Assembly: GCA_023238725.1 (NCBI GenBank)
Contig: CM041544.1
Location: 5,600,001-5,664,000 of the forward strand
Length of the DNA: 64,000 bases
Source: Scortum barcoo
Taxonomy: Eukaryota; Chordata; Actinopteri; Centrarchiformes; Terapontidae
Direction of reading: 5' to 3'
Shown here in pieces: positions 63,163-64,000 of the stretch; position 1 is the stretch's first letter; the number at the start of each line of letters is the position of its first letter. The position numbers and the translations under genes are program-made. The notes below the pieces were generated by a model that saw only the letters and a list, made by a program, of their open reading frames with translations, searched no databases and was not told where the DNA came from.

Positions 63163-64000
63163 GTACTGTGATTCATTCTGCAGTTGTTTCCCTCTGTACT
63201 TTTTACGTACATTCACCCCATTAAAAAGGCAGTGTGAGCGTATGCCTTTAGGAATGCTTCCACTCAGTCTGTGTGCCTGATATCAACAAGTTAGCTAGAA
63301 AATAATTACACAAAAAAATGAGAGAGGGTCTAACTTCCTCTTATTTCTTTTCTTATTTTCATACTCTGTAACTGATTGCATGTTCTCCTCTGAGCTATGA
63401 TTAATGCATTTGTAATGTACTGGGTTTATTGTTCACTTGCAACTTGCCTCCAGGTCACTCCTGTACCCAGATTTTGAAGACCAAACGCTTTGTGTTAAGA
63501 AAGGCCTAATTTGTGTTCCCACATTTCAGATGTATATACAGTAGAGAAATGAATTTTGCTCCTGGCCAATATTCCTGTACGTGTCTCTTCCTCACATCTT
63601 GTGTATTTCACCCATCAATTTGGTTTAAGCAATCCCAGTTACAACATGTTGCTCATGACCTGCAGGACAGCCTCTGGGAAGGCTGTCAAGCTTTAACAAA
63701 AAACATCCTGCAAGGTCATACAGGTCCCCAGACTCTAACCAGTGGTTATCTGTACCTGGCTAACTAGAGAGCTTATAGGTTATAGGAGCTATTGGAGAAT
63801 GAGAGGCAAGTGAATGATTCAAACCAAATTGTTGTTCAAGGCCTTTATAATGATACAGATAGAACTTGGTGAAGATCAGTGTCTTCATTTAATTACAGAC
63901 CATTGAAAATGAAATCTGATTACTGTGTTCTCTAGTTAAAACAGATATTAAAATCTATACCAGCAGCTGCTGGACCATTATATCTTGTCTTGTTGTGTTT
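63163..64000 (+). other. rmdn2: start of the next rmdn2 intron
   Basis: Follows the exon 7 donor. No frame encodes the expected C-terminal RMDN residues, so the remaining exons lie beyond the window. Confidence 0.75.

Overview
The window is vertebrate nuclear DNA, most likely from a percomorph teleost. It is AT-leaning and intron-rich, with long non-coding stretches, many dinucleotide microsatellites, and decayed non-LTR retrotransposons and dispersed repeats of kinds familiar from spiny-rayed fishes. I see no prokaryotic gene organisation, CRISPR array, tRNA or rRNA gene.

Two protein-coding genes can be supported, arranged head to head. On the minus strand, cdc42ep3 (Cdc42 effector protein 3, Borg2) has its whole coding sequence in one exon (10225-11304), a 3'UTR reaching a poly(A) signal at 9715-9720, and a candidate 5' non-coding exon near 15887-16250. 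On the plus strand, rmdn2 (regulator of microtubule dynamics 2) starts with a candidate non-coding exon in a CpG-bearing stretch near 38341-38447. Seven coding exons follow between 39888 and 63162. The intron phases join without a break into 347 codons, and the remaining 3' exons (roughly 60 residues by comparison with the mammalian protein) lie beyond the window. From memory, the human genome has the same divergent neighbours, CDC42EP3 and RMDN2 on 2p22, which supports both identifications.

Layout: 1-9.7 kb is non-coding DNA downstream of cdc42ep3. 9.7-16.3 kb is cdc42ep3 with its intron. 16.3-38.3 kb is the shared upstream region with repeats, a 165-bp inverted duplication, a pentanucleotide satellite and a minus-strand LINE relic. 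38.3-64 kb is rmdn2, with large introns (8.7, 7.9 and 3.5 kb) carrying further LINE relics and teleost repeats. The best-preserved mobile element is a 5'-truncated, frameshifted LINE at about 60040-62187, in sense orientation inside the last visible intron.

The two genes are not known to act in one pathway. Cdc42ep3 works downstream of the GTPase Cdc42 on septins and actin at the cell cortex. Rmdn2 is a membrane-anchored relative of the ER-mitochondria tether RMDN3/PTPIP51. I found no convincing undescribed system. The most interesting observations are a candidate phospho-FFAT motif in rmdn2 built across an exon junction, an Asn/Gly-rich expansion in Cdc42ep3, and the 32.7/33.5-kb inverted duplication.
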